This document shows, piece after piece, positions 4,401 through 5,668 of a stretch of 5,668 nt of DNA. The DNA comes from JBGTIS01 sp041745535 (GTDB lineage Bacteria > Bacteroidota > Bacteroidia > Cytophagales > Cyclobacteriaceae). Location of the stretch: the NCBI GenBank assembly GCA_041745535.1, contig JBGTIS010000373.1, positions 1 through 5,668 of the forward strand, given 5' to 3'. The first letter of the stretch is position 1. Every line of letters begins with the position of its first letter. Under the pieces are notes generated by a model that worked only from the letters and a program-made list of their open reading frames with translations, was not told the DNA's origin and made no database searches. The translations under genes and the position numbers were made by a program.

Positions 4401-5668
4401 AATCAAACCGCCAGCTTGATCATATTCGTACTTAACGATACTAAAATTTTGTTGGGGCAGTGAAGGATGTGGTCCAAGAATCCTGGTTATGCGACCTTTT
4501 GAATCATTTTCAAAAATTAGGTTTCTGCCTGCGCTGTCAGTGATTTTATCCAGAAATCCATTATTGTTGTAATAAAATTGTATTATATGCCCCGAAGCAT
4601 TCTCGATGCTTTCTAATGGGGAATATTCTAAATTATCCTGTTTGAACCTAAAAATTAAACGGTTTTCATCCTGTAATTTATACCCGTCATCCTCCCGGAT
4701 CAGGGTTAGTTTTTCTTCCCGGTTAAAAAATTCTTCTCCTGGCTCAAGTAGTGGAAATCCAACCCCTCGTCCATCGGCTAGCCGGACAGCCAGTACCTGT
4801 TCATCAAAATCAAAACTTAATGCAATATCATAACAATGATGCCAGCCATGTCCAAGTGGACCAAAATATTCGGAGGTGGAAAACCACACTCTTTCCCATT
4901 TTAAGGGGACTGGGCCCGGTAATTCAAAGTCTATTTTTTCGGTAAAAACCTTACCTGTGGCTACATCTACAGGATGTCCAATTTTTGTGCATTTTTTTCG
5001 TGGAATCTTGTTTTTTAAAACTGCCTTTAATTTATTTAAAGCTTTCTTTGCCTTTTTCTGGATGGCTTTCATTAGCTTGGAAGTACCACTTTTGATAGCT
5101 TTGGCTGCCTTCTTTGCACCAGCCTTTATAGCCTTTCCAATTTTTACTAGGCCGTCTTTTACAGCTAAAGCAGCTTTTTTGCCAGCATTTTTTAATTTCC
5201 CTAATTTTTTCATCCCTTTTCCTAATGCACTCAGGCCTAATTTCATTCCAATGGCCATAAGGGAAATGGTTGGAGGTCCACCTACCAGAACGGGCATACC
5301 TGCTGGAATGGGCAGGACCAAGGAGGTTGGGGCTACCAGGCTTTTGGTTTTGCTTTTCTTTTTTACCCGCGGTGGAGGTGGAATACCGATACACTGGCAG
5401 CTTAGCGAGGGTAATGACATATAGCTAAAGGCATCACCATCCACCGACACTGTGGAGCTACCCATAAACATCTCGCACTCGCTGGTGGGTGGTTTTATAA
5501 ATACACCGCCGATCGGGATGTGTGGAGGCGCACCTTTCCCGGCTGTACCGGCCTGGGCTCGGGGTATGCCATTGATGTAAACGGTGGCTCCTATAATAGG
5601 CAAATAATCGAAAGCATCGAACAAAATGCCTATAAAGGGATGTGGAATCGGTATGGGTGGTACCGGTC
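1497..5668 (-). CDS. PAAR-like/Rhs polymorphic toxin with C-terminal nuclease tip (5' end beyond the window)
   Basis: This is an Rhs effector whose YD-repeat shell would enclose a toxin delivered to rival cells, most likely on a type VI secretion spike. Residues are counted from a TTG at 5622-5624. The order is: DUF4150/PAAR-like domain (about 1-90, VDGDAFSYMSLPSLSCQ); Lys/Ala-rich linker (121-212); DUF6531-type segment (about 213-330, GHPVDVATGKVF and LGHGWHHCYD); RHS/YD repeats (about 330-1150, such as YEYDQ, YTYDDWGNRT and FTYDALGRRL); RHS-associated core (1188-1248, ending DPFGL); and a 127-residue variable toxin tip. The frame remains open above that TTG through PIPIPHPFIGIL to the right edge. 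That is itself PAAR-like sequence, so TTG is not the start and the N-terminus is missing. The gene is otherwise uninterrupted. The stop overlaps the immunity start, and any promoter is out of view. Confidence 0.93.
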   Translation of the reverse strand, partial: PVPPIPIPHPFIGILFDAFDYLPIIGATVYINGIPRAQAGTAGKGAPPHIPIGGVFIKPPTSECEMFMGSSTVSVDGDAFSYMSLPSLSCQCIGIPPPPRVKKKSKTKSLVAPTSLVLPIPAGMPVLVGGPPTISLMAIGMKLGLSALGKGMKKLGKLKNAGKKAALAVKDGLVKIGKAIKAGAKKAAKAIKSGTSKLMKAIQKKAKKALNKLKAVLKNKIPRKKCTKIGHPVDVATGKVFTEKIDFELPGPVPLKWERVWFSTSEYFGPLGHGWHHCYDIALSFDFDEQVLAVRLADGRGVGFPLLEPGEEFFNREEKLTLIREDDGYKLQDENRLIFRFKQDNLEYSPLESIENASGHIIQFYYNNNGFLDKITDSAGRNLIFENDSKGRITRILGPHPSLPQQNFSIVKYEYDQAGGLIKVFDALEHVVKYRYQNHLLVQETDRNGLSFYFEYDQNNTDAKCIHTWGDGGIYENKLTYKPSDQLTIVENSLGHKTWYYYNEQGAVIRTIDPLGNTSLTEYNEYMEVIAETNELGLVTAYTYDDWGNRTSVVVPDGSTLKMEYENDLLITAIDQVGGEWHWQYDDKDLLIERKDPLGRITKYEYLTGQLSGIIDPAGNKTLLEYDQNKNLQQLTTPDGATSQWLYDILGRCRDVIDPKGNVQQRKFDLLDQVTQVTEPDENERHITYDPEGNVLQAKDRQHDVRFEYSGMGRLKARVEAGTRVEFQYDTEEQLVGIKNEHGFVYRFDLDPNGDVVVESGFDGITRRYSRNEAGQVTELVRPNGKITQYGYDLCGRITSIKHADGSSELYQYRKDGELLEATNDEITITFERDLLGQVLQEIQGYHTLTSTYDVLGQRIGLKSSLGADLAFGRNIMGDVEKINAQNEGPAWETQYKRDIMGLEIERSLPGGIRSRWQRDKLGRPIHHQVTGNRHTFSDKKYVWEFNDRLKKVIDAQHGIIQYEHDVFGNLSAAQYGDGTFEYRMPDAVGNLFRKKDRTDRKYGPAGQLLEAEGIRYFYDGEGNLIKKVEPGGKTWQYSWNAAGMLATVIRPDGKKVTFTYDALGRRLSKTYQDKTTHWIWDGNNPIHEWVEYAPETETKKTNLWSSILDIIRIEQNDAQFATAPANGPPDKEKIKDLITWVFEPKSFTPIAKLQGENRFGIISNYLGTPESMFDEKGRQIWSADLSIYGELLNLHGEPYACPFRWPGQYEDEETGLYYNRFRYYDPKYGQFVSQDPIGIFGGKNLYSYVHDILTWFDPFGLSGFSPQEQSIADYIKDNTGMEATKNPLEGAAGAGRQGDAIIAGSKHEFKSLDPGAASSTVKNTVNNSIRREGQARNIVIDARNSGLSKIEAEKGIGRAFGVSRGKVDNIIIIGDDYFIAGQAKNYCK
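1500..1880 (-). other. Variable C-terminal toxin domain, CdiA-type nuclease candidate
   Basis: These are the 127 residues after DPFGL (1249-1375). The segment runs from SPQEQSIADYIKDNTG through NPLEGAAGAGRQGDAI, HEFKSL, NTVNNSI, GQARNIVIDAR and SGLSKIEAEKGI to KVDNIIIIGDDYFI. D1286, E1295 and K1297 form D-x8-E-x-K, as in PD-(D/E)XK nucleases. The general layout (NP, GxxGD, ExK, then Q-A-x-N-I-V-I-D and a C-terminal I-I-I-G strand) resembles the CdiA C-terminal tRNase-type domains found in contact-dependent inhibition and Rhs toxins. A nuclease acting in the target cytoplasm is therefore likely; RNA versus DNA as substrate cannot be decided here. Family assignment is from memory of the pattern, not a search. 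Confidence 0.6.
1881..2063 (-). other. RHS-associated core domain with DPxGL boundary
   Basis: Residues 1188-1248 carry the RHS core hallmarks: FRWPGQYEDEETGLYYNRFRYYDP, then GQFVSQDPIG, GGKNLYSYV and FDPFGL. In characterised Rhs and TcC proteins this core plugs the cocoon and cuts itself just after the DPxGL leucine, releasing the toxin tip. Both aspartates (SQDP and FDPFGL) are kept, so autoproteolysis is plausible. The usual NP between YV and W is DI here (YVHDILTWF), an unusual change. Confidence 0.9.
4989..5264 (-). other. Lys/Ala-rich linker between PAAR-like domain and Rhs shell
   Basis: Residues 121-212 are dominated by Lys, Ala, Gly and Leu in short repeated units such as KAIKAGAKKAAKAIKSG and KAIQKKAKKALNKLK. 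They are predicted to be helical and strongly basic. The segment connects the spike-tip domain to the DUF6531/YD region. Related proteins have hydrophobic or helical segments here that are thought to help delivery across the target membrane. This one begins with a modestly hydrophobic part (SLMAIGMKLGLSALG) and then becomes highly cationic. Confidence 0.7.
5355..5668 (-). other. DUF4150 PAAR-like spike-tip domain (N-terminus cut by window edge)
   Basis: The residues up to about 90, plus the open frame upstream of 5624, show proline/glycine-rich PAAR-like sequence. Elements include PIPHPFIGIL, DYLPIIGATVYINGIPRAQAG, a GAPPHIPIGG turn, ECEMFMGSSTVSVDGD and FSYMSLPSLSCQCIGIPPPPR. DUF4150 domains cap VgrG trimers of type VI secretion systems and bind a metal with His/Cys. 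Candidates here are H35, C50, C76 and C78. The missing N-terminal residues may include another ligand. Confidence 0.85.

Noticed and set aside
5032..5394. Minus-strand 120-codon frame overlapping the Rhs gene
   Set aside because: It is an alternative frame of the Rhs linker region, with low-complexity composition and no homology that I can see.
4876..5424. Plus-strand open frame of 182 codons, hydrophobic and Phe-rich
   Set aside because: It is the antisense of the Lys-rich linker and PAAR-like region. AAA/AAG codons read backwards give Phe/Leu, so the membrane-like look is an artefact of the real Rhs gene.

Overview
The window looks like a fragment of a Bacteroidota chromosome. Overall GC is moderate to low, start codons lack clear Shine-Dalgarno sequences, and both the DUF4150 PAAR-like Rhs architecture and the transposase types are common in that phylum. 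This assignment is an inference; there is no rRNA or housekeeping marker. Every supported gene is on the minus strand, so transcription runs from high to low coordinates.

Right part (1497 to the right edge): most of one very large gene for an Rhs polymorphic toxin. From N to C terminus it encodes a DUF4150/PAAR-like spike-tip domain, a Lys/Ala-rich linker, a DUF6531-type segment, a long array of RHS/YD repeats, the RHS-associated core ending in DPFGL, and a 127-residue variable tip. The tip carries a D-x8-E-x-K pattern and resembles CdiA-type C-terminal nucleases. The frame stays open to the right edge, so the true N-terminus lies outside the window. The PAAR-like domain points to delivery by a type VI secretion system, with VgrG/adaptor genes presumably upstream and out of view.

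1102-1497: a small, very AT-rich gene whose ATG overlaps the toxin stop codon by one base (TAATG). Position and coupling make it the cognate immunity gene; I do not recognise its family. Hand-counted GC falls from about 47% (RHS core sample) to about 38% (toxin tip) to about 26% (immunity gene), which fits a toxin-immunity cassette exchanged behind a conserved Rhs body.

Left part (1-1101): a pile of broken insertion sequences directly downstream of the immunity gene. It holds a frameshifted and truncated DUF772/IS1182-like transposase (589-1067), possibly a few codons of its 3' end (524-580), a 175-bp intergenic stretch (414-588) with a strong imperfect hairpin and other small repeats, and the N-terminal part of a second, related transposase (120-413). 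That second gene is cut by what appears to be the left end of an IS3-family element whose orfA begins at position 60 and leaves the window. Such IS debris beside an Rhs tip is typical of a recombination-prone locus.
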